Source: Lytechinus pictus (taxonomy: Eukaryota; Echinodermata; Echinoidea; Temnopleuroida; Toxopneustidae). From it: a DNA stretch of 64,000 bases. The position numbers were made by a program, and so were the translations under genes. The notes under the pieces are model-generated. The model saw only the letters and a program-made list of their open reading frames with translations, was not told where the DNA came from and made no database searches. This document shows, one piece after another, positions 1 through 12,445 of this stretch (the stretch's first letter is position 1; every line of letters starts with the position of its first letter). The DNA lies in assembly GCF_037042905.1 (NCBI RefSeq), contig NC_087252.1:19547701-19611700 (forward strand). Direction: 5' to 3'.

Positions 1-126
1 GACTTTATCACAACTACACCATGAGCAATTCTCAGAACTTCTCCATTCCTGATTCTGTGGGCTATGTGCTTATAGCCATCCCGAAAGATGTTCAAGCCAA
101 CGTAACGTTCCGAGTTACTGCAGTCG
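1..126 (+). CDS. Exon: C-terminal end of a CUB-like domain (partial at window start)
   Basis: Open from the window edge in the frame beginning at base 3, ending at a GTAAGA donor in phase 1. It encodes a stretch ending VGYVLIAIPKDVQANVTF and RVTAVG. This matches the ends of the domains encoded at 12446-12826 (GYGLIGIPKDVNASIQLRVT) and 17053-17442 (GFVLLAFPKNVNTYVKFRVT). By analogy the missing part of this exon would be about 260 bases to the left of the window. N-glycosylation sequons (NYT, NFS, NVT) support an extracellular location. Confidence 0.75.
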
Positions 127-1061
127 GTAAGAACCTTCAGCCTATTTCATCTACTTTGTTTTCTTATTTTCCTCTTTATCCTATTTTTATTATTTGTTTT
201 TTACTTTGTAATGTATTATCCTGTTTATGTGACCCAAAAACCAACAATAAGTGGACCAAAATGAATATTGAGATTTTTATTGAGCTTGAAAATTCATTTC
301 CTAAGCTTTAAAATGATATATGATATGTCAAAATTGACCAACAATATCCATTACAAGTACTTGATTGAATGCAGAGGAAATTCAGCAAGAGCTTAAAAAA
401 TAAGGAGAAAACAAGGTTTGAAGTTTGGGGTTCACTCAAGCATGAAATGTGCATACTGCGTAATCTCAGTTAAACTTCCAAACAGTCTGAAAAAGTATTG
501 CCCAAGAAACTCTTGTATCTTTTTTTAATTCAACTTCACGACTTCAAATTTTTGCAGTACGAAGAAGAAGAATTACTCTTTCAGATAAGCTATTTTTTTA
601 TTTTTGGAGACTATATTACTATTTGGGTTATTTACAGAGAACCTTACCTGGCGACTTATTGGTGGTTTTGGGGTGGTAGGTCACACATGATCCACTAGGT
701 GATTTGTAAAGAAATGTTACTTTGCATGAAGACATTTCACACCCGAATCATGGTCCTGTTGCATAAAAGTTACTGTCATAGTAACTTTGCCATTCAATGA
801 TAGATTTATTTTCTATTCATAAAGGGAGAAATTACAAACCAGTGTGATATACAGTGCTGCCAATCATTGTGTTGAGGACATCCAAATTTTGCAGGTATTA
901 CGTTTTTCATGTTTTATATACTTCGAGGATAAATCCATCGGGTAATTTTAATTTTCAGGACAAGCTGTGCATGTCTTCTTCACTTTCAAAAAGAATTGTT
1001 GTGGAAGGAAAGCATTTATATGGAGAAAATTTCAATGGATCAATTTAATTTCTTGCCACAG
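127..1061. other. Intron, no recognisable element
   Basis: AT-rich intron from the GTAAGA donor at 127 to the CCACAG acceptor ending at 1061. Short open frames in it (for example 498-698 and 854-1048) have no splice context or domain similarity. I see no repeat here. Confidence 0.6.
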
Positions 1062-1181
1062 AATGTTTTGAGTTTTCATGCCCAACAAGCGATCCATTCT
1101 ATGGTAATTGCATCTCTGAGGACTGGGTCTGTGACAACATAACTGATTGCTTGGATGGTAGCGATGAAGCTGAATGTGACG
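1062..1181 (+). CDS. Exon: LDL-receptor class A module 1
   Basis: A 120-base phase 1-1 exon. It encodes one complete LDLa module with six cysteines and the calcium-binding acidic signature [11 protein letters not shown], so calcium binding is likely intact. The acceptor is CTTGCCACAG and the donor GTGAGT. Of the six LDLa modules in the window this one is closest to the family consensus. Confidence 0.9.
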
Positions 1182-2100
1182 GTGAGTTTTGAATTGTAAC
1201 GAACTTCAATTACATTTAGCTCACCCTGGTAAATTTTCCAACACTTTAAATGTCATTATTTCATCCATTTCATTTCATTTTATTTTCCACAAATCAATCA
1301 AAATACAAAAAAACATATAACTCATTCCGAAATAGTATGCATAATTACAATATAAATTCAGATTCAAAGTGGATGGACCTAAAGTAAAAGCTTGTTGTGG
1401 ATAGGCCCTTAACAAATAATTAATGTGTAATCATTGATAGCTAAAAATAGTTACAGAAAAAATAGAGCTGAGCTCGGAGAAAGTTACAGAACTGGGCAAG
1501 GACGAAGACAGAGAGCGTTACAAAGAACAGAGACACACAGGTTACTAGACAAGACAAGGAAGACAAACCAAAACATGAAAGAAAGAAGGAAAGAAGACCC
1601 ATCTATTATATTGCTGTTCACGATTGCGACGTTTAAGGATGACATGAAATATTTTGACAGAATTGGTCGTATCCCAATGAAATAGAAAATAGTAGACGGG
1701 TCCTTTGTAAGGGTATCTGCAGCTGTAAATACGAATACATGTGATTTATCTACAATGACAAACATACGGACATAGTGAGGGGATGGAGCACCTGGCAGAC
1801 GAGGAAAAGAAAAAATCTTGATAGTTGCTAGATGAGAAAAAGTATCAGAGGAAGCAAACTTAGAAGAGGTATGTGGTTTATAAAAGAGTTTCCCTGACTT
1901 CCAGGTGCCCAATCCACTCTCTGACCGTCCTAAAAGAAATACACAAATATGATTTTGATGTTAAATTTTCTCAAACATGGTGTATGTTAAATAGATTTTG
2001 TTGTTACATTTTGAAACATGACAAGTAAATTTTCAAAGGCAATGAATATCACAAAGTGATATTAGGTAGTTTCTGCATTTACTAGGGGGAACTCTCTACA
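1182..2100. other. Intron segment, AT-rich
   Basis: Start of the 8.9-kb intron between LDLa exons 1 and 2. The only notable item is a 142-codon open frame on the minus strand (1484-1912) preceded by an acceptor-like TTCTTTTAG. It has no domain I recognise and is not called as a gene. Confidence 0.5.
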
Positions 2101-2645
2101 TTGCATCGATTCTGTTGAAAATGGAAGTAAAATCACAATGGATAGCTGGGAATCTTTTGTCAAAAGTTAGTTGGTGGACTTGGGACAGCAGATCATCCAA
2201 AGATTTGCACCCAACAAACAATTGCAAATATGTCGTCCAGAGTCAAGAGATTCCGATGCTGTCCCAGTCCACCAACTTCCAACAATGCATCTGTTCTGTT
2301 AAAAATGGAAGTAAAATCACAATGGATAGCTGAGAATCTTTTGTCAAAAGTTAGTGGACTGGGACAGCAGATCATCCAAAGATTTGCACCCAACAAACAA
2401 TTGCAAATATGTCGTCCAGAGTCAAGAGATTCCGATGCTGTCCCAGTCCACCAATTTCCAACAATGCATTGATTCTGTTGAAAATGGAAGTAAAATCACA
2501 ATGGATAGCTGAGAATCTTTTGTCAAAAGTTAGTGGACTGGGACAGCAGATCATCCAAAGATTGCACCCAACAAACAATTGCAAATATGGCATCCAGAGT
2601 CAAGAGATTCCGATGCTGTCCCGGTCCACCAACTTCCAACAAAAG
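2101..2645. repeat. Tandem repeat, three copies of a ~180-bp unit
   Basis: Three successive copies start near 2103, 2286 and 2466. Each contains GTAAAATCACAATGGATAGC, GACAGCAGATCATCCAAAG and a TCCCAGTCCACCAA-like end. Copies differ by a few substitutions and small indels. The unit carries complementary words (GGACTGGGACAGC and GCTGTCCCAGTCC), so each unit is also an imperfect foldback. Confidence 0.85.
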
Positions 2646-2685
2646 CCTCTCAGCTCTCCATTGTGATTTGTAGAGACCTTCCCCT

Positions 2686-3607
2686 TAGGTATCACAGGCC
2701 TAATTCATTCCCCATAGACTCGTGTGTTAAATTGGCACTTTAAAAAATTCATAAAAAATAAGGATGAAATTCGGGGGTCCAATGTTTACTACCAGTGGAT
2801 AGGATATATATCTGTCCAGAAAAGGGTCCCTCGACCGGCTCATTTTAAAAATAAATTGGCGTGTTTGAAGACATCGTCGGGGGGGAGCAGATTCATAACC
2901 TCAAACAACAAAATAGCCCTAATCCTTCCGCCAGTCAAAATATAGTCCAAAATTGGTGATATTTCTTCCCAATTTGGGAAAAGGAAGTTCAGTAATTACC
3001 AAAATAGAATCAGTGTTAGATGGACAATCATATGCATACACTTTGTCAATCAGCCATATCAAAATAAAAAAAATAGCAATGGGTTGGCTCGAATGAAAAT
3101 CTATGGCCTGCCACTAGTGATTAGGCCCGTGCAGCCTGTAGGTATCACAGGCCTAATTCATTCCCCATAGACTCGTGTGTTAAATTGGCACTTTAAAAAA
3201 TTCATAAAAAATAAGGATGAAATTCGGGGGTCAAATGTTTACTACCAGTGGATAGAATATCTATCTGGCAATCCATATCTGACCAGAAAAGGGTCCCTCG
3301 ACCGGCTCATTTTAAAAATAAATTGGCATGTTTGAAGACATCGTCGGGGGGAGCAGATTCATCACCTCAAACAGCAAAATAGCCCTAATCCTTCCGCCAG
3401 TCAAAATATAGTTCAAAATTGGTGATATTTCTTCCCAATTTGGGAAAAGGAAGTTCAGCAATTACCAAAAATAGATTCAGTGTTAGATGGACAATCATAT
3501 GCATACACTTTGTCAATCAGCCATATCAAAATTTAAAAAATAGCAATGGGTTGGCTCGAATGAATATCTATGGCCTGCCACTAGTGATTAGGCCGTGCAG
3601 CCTGTAG
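2686..3607. repeat. Direct duplication, two copies of a ~453-bp unit
   Basis: A block starting AGGTATCACAGGCCTAATTC occurs at about 2686 and again at about 3139. Both copies run through the same internal sequence to the CACTAGTGATTAGGCC region. The copies are nearly identical, so the duplication looks recent. No coding potential is evident. Confidence 0.85.
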
Positions 3608-4080
3608 TAAATGCGAAAAACCTGGATTGGGAGGAAGTGCAAACTTTCAGGTTATGGTGAAAATGTTACTTAGGCTTGGAGAAAGTTTTGCACAATTTGC
3701 AAGAGAAATCTAAGAAAAGAAATTCTGTTTTGAGGCATGCTTGCAGGCCTGAATTCATATTTTTTATGAAATTAATTTATACAAATTGAATAACCAAGTA
3801 ACATTTACCTTTTAATTGGTGCTTGAGGGCAAAGTGGTAAATTTCTTAGGTAAAAAAAATCTCACAATTCACATTATTTTTTTTAGGGAAAAGGGTTCGG
3901 TTGCAAGAGGTTTTTGTCTCGCCTGCATAGCAGAGCGAGACTATAGGCGCCGCTTTTCCGGCGGCAGCGGCGGCGGCGTCAACATCAAATCTTAACCTAA
4001 GGTTAAGTTTTTTAAATGACATCATAACTTAGAAAGTATATGGACCTAGTTCATGAAACTTGGACATAAGGTTAATCAAG

Positions 4081-5115
4081 TATTACTGAACATCCTACTT
4101 GAGTTTCAGGTCACATGACTAAGGTCAAAGGTAATTTAGGGTCAATGAACTTAGACCATGTTGGGAAAATTATTTTCAAAATCTTAACCGAAGGTTAAGT
4201 TTTTGAAATGACATCATAACTTAGAAAGTATATGAACCTAGTTCATGAAACTTGGGCATAAGGTTAATCAAGTATTAGTGAACATCCTGTTCGAGTTTCA
4301 GGTCACATGACCAAGGTCAAAGGTCATTTAGGGTCAATGAACTTTGGTCAAGTTGGGGGTATTTGTTGAATTACTATCATAACTTAGAAAATTTATGGAT
4401 CTAGTTCATGAAACTTGGACATAAGGTTAATCAAGTATTAGTGAACATCCTTCCTGAGTTTCAGGTCACATGGCCAAGGTAAAAGGTCATTTAGGGTCAA
4501 TGAACTTTGGCCAAGTTGGGGGTATTTGTTGAATTACCTTCATAACTTTGAAAATTTATGGATCTAGTTCATGAAATTTGGAGATTAGGTTAATCAAGTA
4601 TTACTGAACATCCTGCTTGAGTTTCAGGTCACATGACTAAGGTCAAAGGTAATTTAGGGTCAATGAACTTAGACCATGTTGGGAAAATTATTTTCAAAAT
4701 CTTAACCGAAGGTTAAGTTTTTGAAATGACATCATAACTTAGAAAGTATATGAACCTAGTTCATGAAACTTGGGCATAAGGTTAATCAAGTATTAGTGAA
4801 CATCCTGTTCGAGTTTCAGGTCACATGACCAAGGTCAAAGGTCATTTAGGGTCAATGAACTTTGGTCAAGTTGGGGGTATTTGTTGAATTACTATCATAA
4901 CTTAGAAAATTTATGGATCTAGTTCATGAAACTTGGACATAAGGTTAATCAAGTATTAGTGAACATCCTTCCTGAGTTTCAGGTCACATGGCCAAGGTCA
5001 AAGGTCATTTAGGGTCAATGAACTTTGGCCAAGTTGGGGGTATTTGTTGAATTACCTTCATAACTTTGAAAATTTATGGATCTAGTTCATGAAATTTGGA
5101 GATTAGGTTAATCAA
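4081..5115. repeat. Recent 518-bp tandem duplication inside element A
   Basis: The stretch from 4081 reappears from 4599 with very few differences, including a divergent GGTAATTTAGGG word and the CTTAACCGAAGGTTAAG word. This near-identity contrasts with the other, more diverged ~165-bp subunits, so it arose after the basic array. Confidence 0.8.
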
Positions 5116-5175
5116 GTACCACTGAATATCCTGTGTGAGTTTCAGGTCACATGACCATGGTCAATGGTCATTTAA

Positions 5176-8100
5176 GGACGTTCCACAGTTAAAATGAAGT
5201 CCATGTTATTTTCACCAAATTTTGCAGAGAGTTACTTTGGTATCTATGCATTATGAAAATGCAAAATATAACATAGGTTCATGTGCTTATTTTTTTTCTA
5301 CGGGTCTTCAAAGTTGCCGTATTTGAAGGATATGCAATCTTGCGCAATCAAGAGAATTGTGCCTCTCGTAGACCTCACGAATTCACCAAATGAGTTTAAA
5401 TCATCTTTACTTAGTGGATACCGCATCAAACTTCATCAAATTTTCAAGATATATAACAAAGTGTATACCAAAGGGAGAGATAGGTCTTTTAATTGGTAAA
5501 ACTATATCTAGTTGGAGTCAGCAGCGCCCTCATTTTGCAAGAATGGTGCAAAAACTCGGAAAAAACAAATCTTCAAAGACGTGAATCTACTCAAAAATTA
5601 AAAAAGTATTTTGTAAGCTGCACTTTTTTCAAAATCCATGTCATTTTCATCAAATTCGGCTAAATTGTAGAGGAATGCATATCAAAGGTGTAGGGAAGTT
5701 AAAAATATGGGGTCCATGTGCTCGTTTTTTAATAACTATGAGTGTTCAAAGTGATGCGAGTTAGCATGAAAATCCCCCAAAATGCGCCCAAAACGTGCAA
5801 AAGTCTAATGATAATGCCGTCTAAAATACGAATGGTTCCGTAGTTTTGCCCCCAAACATTCAAAATCCATGTCATTTTCATAATACTCTCCAGATTTGTA
5901 GAAAAATATAATCTGAAGACATTAAAATATTAAAAATATGGGGTCCATGTGCTCGTTTTTAAAATATTGGTGTCCCAAGTGTAACAAGTTGGCTTGAAAA
6001 TCGCCTAAAAAGCGCCGAAAACATGCAAAAGTCTCTTAATACCCTCTAAAATGCAAATGGTTCCATATTTCGCTCCCAAACATTCAAAATCCATGTCATT
6101 TTCATCATACTCTCTAGATTTGTAGAGGAATATATTCTAAAGGCATTAAAATATTAAAAATATGGGGTCCATGTGCTCCTTTTTAAACTATCAGAGTCCA
6201 AAGTGATGCAAGTTGGCTTGAAAATATTGAAATCCACCTAAATGCTCCGAAAACGTGTACAAGTCTAATCCCGTCTAAAATGCGAATGGTTCCGTAATGT
6301 TGCTCCCTAACATTCAAAATCCATGTCAATTTTATCATACTCTCTAGATTTGTAGAGGAATATATTCTAAAGGCATTAAAATATTATAAATATGGGGTTC
6401 ATGTGCTTGTTTTTAAACTATCAGTGTCGAAAGTGTTGCGAGTTGGCTTGAAAATATTGAAATCCACCTAAAGTGCGCCGAAAACAAGCAAAAGTGTGAT
6501 AATACCGTCTAAAATGCAAATGGTTTCATATTTCGCTCCCAAACATTCAAAATCCATGTCATTTTCATCATACTCTCTTGATTTGCAGAGAAATATATTC
6601 TGATGACGTTAAAATATTACATATATGGGGTCCATGTGCTCGTTTTTTAACTATCAGTGTCCAAAATGTTGCAAGTTGGCTTGAAACAGCCTAAAATGCG
6701 CCGAAAACATGCAAAAGTCTAATAATACCGTCTAAATGTCTAAAATACAAATGGTTCCTTAGTTCTGCTCCCAAACATTCAAAATCCATGTCATTTTTGT
6801 CTCACCTGCATAGCAGAGTGAGACTATAGGCGCCGCTTTTCCGACGGCGGCGGCGGCGGCTGCGTCAACACCAAATCTTAACCTGAGGTTAAGTTTTTGA
6901 AATGACAGCATAACTTAGAAAATATATGGACCTAGTTCATGAAACATGGCCATAAGGTTAATCAAGTATTACTGAACATCCTGCCTGAGTTTCATGTCAC
7001 ATGACCAAGGTCAAAGGTCATTTAGGGTCAATGAACTTATACCATGTTGGGGGAATCAACATCAAAATCTTAACCTAAGGTTAAGTTTTTGAAATGTCAT
7101 CATAACTTAGAAAATATATGGACCTAGTTCATGAAACTTATACATAAGGATAATCAAGTATCACTGAACATCCTGCATGAGTTTCACGTCACATGACCAA
7201 GGTCAAAGGTCATTTAGGGTCAATGAACTTTGGCCGAATTGGGGGTATCTGTCGAATTACCATCATAACTTTGAAAGTTTATGGATCTGATTCATGAAAC
7301 TTGGACATAATAGTAATCAAGTATTACTGAACATCCTGTGCAAGTTTCAGGTCACATGATCAAGGTCAAAGGTCATTTAGGGTCAATGAACTTTGGCCAA
7401 ATTGGGGTATTTGTTGAATTACAGCCATAAATTTGAAAGTGTGTTGGTCTAGTTCATAAAACTTGGACATAATAGTAATCAAGTATCACTGAACATCCTG
7501 TGCGAGTTTCAGGTCACATGATCAAGGTCAAAGGTCATGTAAGGTCAAAGAACTTTGGCTAGTTGGGGGTATTTGTTGAATTGCCATATCTCTATAAGTG
7601 TATTGGTCTAGTTCATAAAACGTGGAAATAAGAGTAACCAAGTATCACTGAACATCTTGTGCGAGTTATAGTAGTTTTCAAAATCAGCACTGCTGCTATA
7701 TTGAATCGCGTGATGCAGGTGAGACGGCCAGAGGCATTCCACTTGTTATCCTACTCTCTACATTTGTAGAGGATTTTATTTGAAGATGTTGAAATATTAA
7801 AAACATGGGATCCATGTTCTCGTTTTTAGACTTTCAGTGTCTAAACGGTTGCGAGTTGGCTTGAAACAGCCAAAAAATGCGCCGAAAACAAGTAAAAGTC
7901 TGATAATACCGTCCAAAATGTCTAAAATACGAATGGTTCCTTAGTCCTGCTCCCAAACATTCAAAATCCATGTCATTTTCATCATACTCTCTAGATTTGT
8001 AGAGGAATATATTCTAGAGACGTTAAAATATTAAATATATGGGGTCCATGTGCTCTTTTAAAAACTATCAGTGTCCAAAGTGTTGCGAGTTTGCTTGAAA

Positions 8101-9341
8101 CAATCTATAATACGCCTAAAACGGGCAAAAGTTTAATACCGTCCAAAATGTCTAAAATACGAATGGTTCCTTAGTCCTGCTCCCAAACATTCAAAATCCA
8201 TGTTATTTTCATCATACTCGCTAAATTAGAAGAAGAATATATTCTGAAGAAGTTAAGACATTTAAACTATGGGGTCCATGTGCTCGTTTTCAAATTATCA
8301 GCGTCCAAAGTATTGCGAGTTGGCTTAAAACAGCCCAAAATTCGCCGAAAACAAGCAAAAGTCTGTTAATACCGTCTAAAGTGTGAATGGTTCGGTAGTC
8401 TTGCTCCCAAACATTGAAATTCCATGTCATTTTCATCATACTTTGCACATAGATAATTTAGCACCTGAATATTCCAAATATGCACAAATTTACATGGGTC
8501 CATGTGCTTGATTTTTTGCTATAGAGCTTCAAAGTTAACCCAAAATGGATGATGTTCTTAAGAATTACGCATCCAAAAGAATTTGGCATTTTTAGACCTC
8601 ACGAGATCACAACAATGAGTTTAAAGCCCTATTACTTAGTCAAAATCCATGAAAATTTCATCAAATTTTGCAATATGATTAATAATTGTATCCGTAAGAT
8701 GGATAATCTGTCTATATTGCTGTCAATTGTTTGCTCATTTAAGTCTAACAACACTCTCAGTTCTTAGAAATTGCGGGAAAGATACTCAACCTCAAAAATT
8801 TCCAATTTCAATAACAAACTTGAGAAGTTAAAGAAATGCTGCAACTTATTCAAAACCTATGTCATTTTCACCAAACTTCGCCAAGTTGTAGAGGAAGGTA
8901 TACCTAAGAGGTGCAAACATTAAAAAATATGGGTTCATGTCAGCTGTTTTCAAACTATCATCACTCTTATTAGAGAAAATTTGCTTCTTAAAACACCCGA
9001 AAACGCGCCAAAAGCAGTATCTATGTGAGGGAAAATTCCAAACCACTTTCCCATTGCATTTATTCAAAACTCGGGGTCATATTCATCATACTTTGCAGCA
9101 CTACAGAGAAACTATTTTGAAATTGTAGAGGAATAAAAAAATGGTCCATGGAATAATTCCAGTTTATTAGCTTCATAAAATAACACATCAGATCTGCAGT
9201 TAGTGCATGCAGATAAGGAGAAAAATAAGCTCACAATACCTACAGCTGATTAAATTGCCAGTTCATCCATTGTGACGTCAGCGCGCAGAGTGTAAACTAT
9301 GCGCAGATCATGATGCGCACAAACATAACTGTGGAACGTCC
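5176..9341. mobile_element. Element B: TTAA-flanked non-autonomous DNA transposon (piggyBac-like target site), 4.17 kb
   Basis: The terminal inverted repeats are GGACGTTCCACAGTTA at 5176-5191 and its reverse complement at 9326-9341. Both ends are flanked by TTAA (5172-5175 and 9342-9345). Removing the element restores GGTCATTTAAGGTCAATG, which is the uninterrupted sequence seen at about 9500 in element A. The interior is a ~230-bp tandem unit (word CATTCAAAATCCATGTCATT, at least eight copies) with no long frame, so it needs a transposase in trans. TTAA targeting is the hallmark of the piggyBac superfamily; assignment beyond that is inference. Confidence 0.85.
6798..7751. mobile_element. Repeat family A, inner copy, inserted in element B
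   Basis: It starts GTCTCACCTGCATAGCAGAG with a GGC-rich stretch and ends with ATGCAGGTGAGAC and GGCATTCCACTTGTT. The flanks are the broken ~230-bp unit of element B: CATGTCATTTT on the left and ATCCTACTCTCTACATTTG on the right, compared with CATTTTCATCATACTCTCTAG in intact units. It contains several AGGTCAAAGGTCA words. Confidence 0.8.
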
Positions 9342-10110
9342 TTAAGGTCAATGAACTTTCGCCGTGTTGGGGGTCTTTGTTAAATTACCATCCTAACTCT
9401 GAAGGTTTATGGATCTAGTTCATAAAACTTGGACATAAAGGAATCGTGTATTACTGAACATCCTGTACGAGTTTCAGGTCACATGACCATGGTCAAAGGT
9501 CATTTAAGGTCAATGAACTTTGGCCGTGTTGGGGGTATTTGTTGAATTACCATCCTAACTCTGAAGTTTATGGATCTATTTCATAAAACTTGGGATATAA
9601 GAGTAATCAAGTATCACTAAACATCCCTTGTGAGTTTCAGGTCACAAAACCAAGGTCAAAGGTCAGTTAAGGTCAATAAACTTAGGCCATGTTGGGGTAA
9701 TTGTTGAATTTCCATCATAACTTTGAAAGTTTATGGATAGAGTGAATGAAATGTGGACATGGGTGTATTTGACAAGTCTTAAGTCACCGTTCAAATGTCA
9801 TCTATGGTCAATGAACGTGGTATTATGTCATTATATGAATGGTGTTTTTGTGAATGATTATTTTATTGTAGTTTTCAAAGTTAGCACTGCTGCTATATTA
9901 AATTGCGTAATGCAGGCGAGACTGCCAGAGGCGTTCCACTTGTTGATGATCCCAGCCCCTTCCACATTACTATATGAATCTTCTATCTGAATGTTAATAA
10001 TTTCCCTTACACAGTGCACATACCCACAGCCAAATTAATGCTTCCTACACAATCTTATTTGTTCACTCGCATAGGGTCTGAATGTTTATTTTTTCTTTTA
10101 CTATCAACAG

Positions 10111-10230
10111 TTTGCCCAGAAGGTCTATACCCATGCTACTTTGATGATTCAATCTGTCTTAATTATACTGCTTTTGGATGTGATGGAAACTATGATTGCC
10201 CAGGTGGTACGGATGAATACAACTGTACAG
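10111..10230 (+). CDS. Exon: LDL-receptor class A module 2
   Basis: A 120-base phase 1-1 exon with acceptor CTATCAACAG and donor GTAAGA. It encodes six cysteines with the C-terminal signature DCPGGTDEYNC. The SDE motif is changed to TDE, which is common in LDLa modules and should still allow calcium binding. Confidence 0.88.
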
Positions 10231-10962
10231 GTAAGAGTCTCCTTTCTCATCTTATTCTCTTTCATTTCATCACCCAGCATTTCTTAGGGACTGCTTAACA
10301 GTCGTCCTTGGAAATTTGGCATGTACATCTGGAACATGTCCTTGGGTCCCAATCTAGATTCTCAATAATGAAATTGAAAAATGTTATTTAGTTAAAATAT
10401 TAGGGAAAACCTTGTTAAACACAAGAGTGAATTTTATTTGGTAGCAATTTCACATAAGTTATGAGCATCTTTAGGCAGCGCATCAAACGTTGTAGCCTTG
10501 TTTTTCCTGGTGTAATCCTGCAATCAGCCTTCTACTTTTAATCCTCACATTTCAACATAGACAAAATAATGGGGAATTCGGAAAGCTGCAATGGCAAGAT
10601 GCATGTAGCACTATCACAGCGGGCTTCTTGCCAAAAGATGCAGCACAAATTTTTGACAAGTTGGGTTCAGCAATAGTCCCATGACTTATTTTCATGACTC
10701 GATCCTCGGATTGAGTTTGAGGTCATCCTTATTGGTACCCTTGCTTCTACTAAAATATTCATTAGACTGATCAACTTGCAACTTGGTCTTGAATACTTTA
10801 AACAAGACAGAAGAATTTCATTAATCTGATTTCTGCTTGTCCACATTTTCTAGGATCTGTTCTTGTTGTCACTGCCTGGTCCATTTTTGCAACAATTTAG
10901 ATTCATGATTCTCTTTCAAACATGTATGAATTTGAATTATTATTATTTTCATTCATGTATAG
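10231..10962. other. Intron, unremarkable
   Basis: A 0.73-kb intron between LDLa modules 2 and 3. I see no repeat or coding signal apart from the splice sites. Confidence 0.5.
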
Positions 10963-11085
10963 GATGTTTTGCCTGTGAGGGAAGCACCTCTTGTCAGTAC
11001 GATAGTACGGTCTGTGACTTCTTTGGCCAATGCTCAGGAGGGGAAGATGAATCGGAGGATCTGTGCAGACATTCTGAATTCATCC
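10963..11085 (+). CDS. Exon: LDL-receptor class A module 3
   Basis: A 123-base phase 1-1 exon with acceptor CATGTATAG and donor GTAAGT. It begins GCFACEGSTSCQYDSTVCDF and ends with CRHSEFI. Module 6 (16218-16340) has the same architecture and ends CRDSEFI, so the two are duplicates. The spacing between the last cysteines is longer than in a standard LDLa (GGEDESEDLC), and one calcium ligand position may be affected. Confidence 0.88.
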
Positions 11086-11172
11086 GTAAGTCTAACATTT
11101 GGTCAGTCGCATTGTGAGATACACACAGATATGCACCGTGTTCAAATCATCCCCCGCTTAACAGGGGACCGT

Positions 11173-11323
11173 TTCATGAAAGTTGTCGGCACGGACAAGC
11201 TGTCATTCTCTGACAGTTACCATAGAAACAGTCAGAGGCCAGTGCTTTTGAGTCAATCAAAACCAAAAATTTTGTTGAAATTGTCCGTACTGACAATTTA
11301 GCCATTGCTGACAACTTTCATGA
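11173..11323. mobile_element. Foldback MITE in intron
   Basis: The ends TCATGAAAGTTGTC and GACAACTTTCATGA are inverted copies about 150 bases apart. Further internal complementarity (GGACAA and TTGTCC) supports a hairpin-type element. It lies in the intron between LDLa module 3 and the next CUB-like exon; the rest of that intron (to 12445) shows nothing further. Confidence 0.6.
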
Positions 11324-12445
11324 TACACTCACCTGGTCAAGCCTGGGGGATCTGTGTGTGATTGATCCAGTCATTTAAAATGTTTATCTTAACTTCCTTT
11401 AGCTTCTTTGTGCATGATTAAAGGCAATCACTTAAACATGCCCGTAAAGGACATGTGTAATAAGACCAGTTTGTAGTTACCTCATGGGCAACTTTGGTCA
11501 AATGACCTTTCCTTTCTTTCATTAAGATAGGCAGATTACAAAGAAAGGTATCATGTACATGTAAGCATGAATTACATAGCAGGATAAAGAAATTGATGAA
11601 GATGTCTAGAAAAGCGACCCAATGAACACTCGATCCATTAAGGTATTTGATACATTTCAACATTGGATGCGTTAGTATGTTATAACATTGTACTTGGCCA
11701 ACTGGGAAATATTAGTCGTTAGTGGACGCATTGTTGTTTTTTTGTGGATCTATCGAAAAGCATGATTCAAAAGAATATATGAATAATCAAGACATCAAAG
11801 TTGGTGCTTATCTCATCAAATATTAAACCACCATGTTACTTTAGTACAAATGACCTACTTCTGATCATGCGCAGAATGGAACTACGAACTGGCTTATAAA
11901 CTGGAAAGTTTGTTGAATCTCATTTTCATTGGTCTTTCTTTTGCCATTTTGTGACTTTGGATTTTAGAAACCAACTGATGTGAGGGGCTATAACCTCTCT
12001 GTGATTGAACGAATCTTGTAATTATTTACATGGGTTTAGTAAAGATTATTGAAGCTAGCTTGCATAAACACGTTTGACTGAGTGGAATTTGTGTAGTGCC
12101 CTTGAGATAGTGAGTTTTCTTCAAATACGGGTGAAAACGATTTTAAAGTTTCTAAAAGAAAAAAGCCAACATTTCATGCATAGCCCTTGTCATGGAATGA
12201 TGATATTTATTCAGATATATAATAGGTATAAATTTTCCAATATAAATGCATATATATATATATTTATGTCATATTTTGTCATTTCTTGACAAAGCGCTAT
12301 GCCAGAAATATTGGAAAATTGTATTTGACATCGTGTTTGTTTTCAACTGTCTTTGCTTTTATATTCACACAAAAATGTTTACTTGTGTTTGTGTTTAAAA
12401 GCAATGTCTTGCATGTGATTTTCATTTTCTTTTGGCCCACCCAAG

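Larger units (their letters stand above)
3916..9948. mobile_element. Repeat family A, outer copy, with subterminal inverted repeats, split by element B
   Basis: The left end reads GTCTCGCCTGCATAGCAGAG followed by a GGC-rich stretch. The right end (about 9908-9948) holds ATGCAGGCGAGAC, the reverse complement of GTCTCGCCTGCAT, then GCCAGAGGCGTTCCACTTG. The body is built of ~165-bp units with the words GGTCACATGACCAAGG and GGTCAATGAACTTTGG. A second copy of the family lies at 6798-7751. The unit at 4081-4598 is repeated almost exactly at 4599-5115 (518-bp period). The outer copy is interrupted at 5176-9341 by a TTAA-flanked element. No transposase frame is seen. Exact termini are uncertain by about 10 bases. 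Confidence 0.7.

Noticed and set aside
1484..1912. 142-codon minus-strand frame preceded by an acceptor-like TTCTTTTAG
   Set aside because: No domain, no partner exons and AT-rich Phe/Ser-rich composition. It could be an exon of a nested gene or old transposon, but the evidence is too weak to call.
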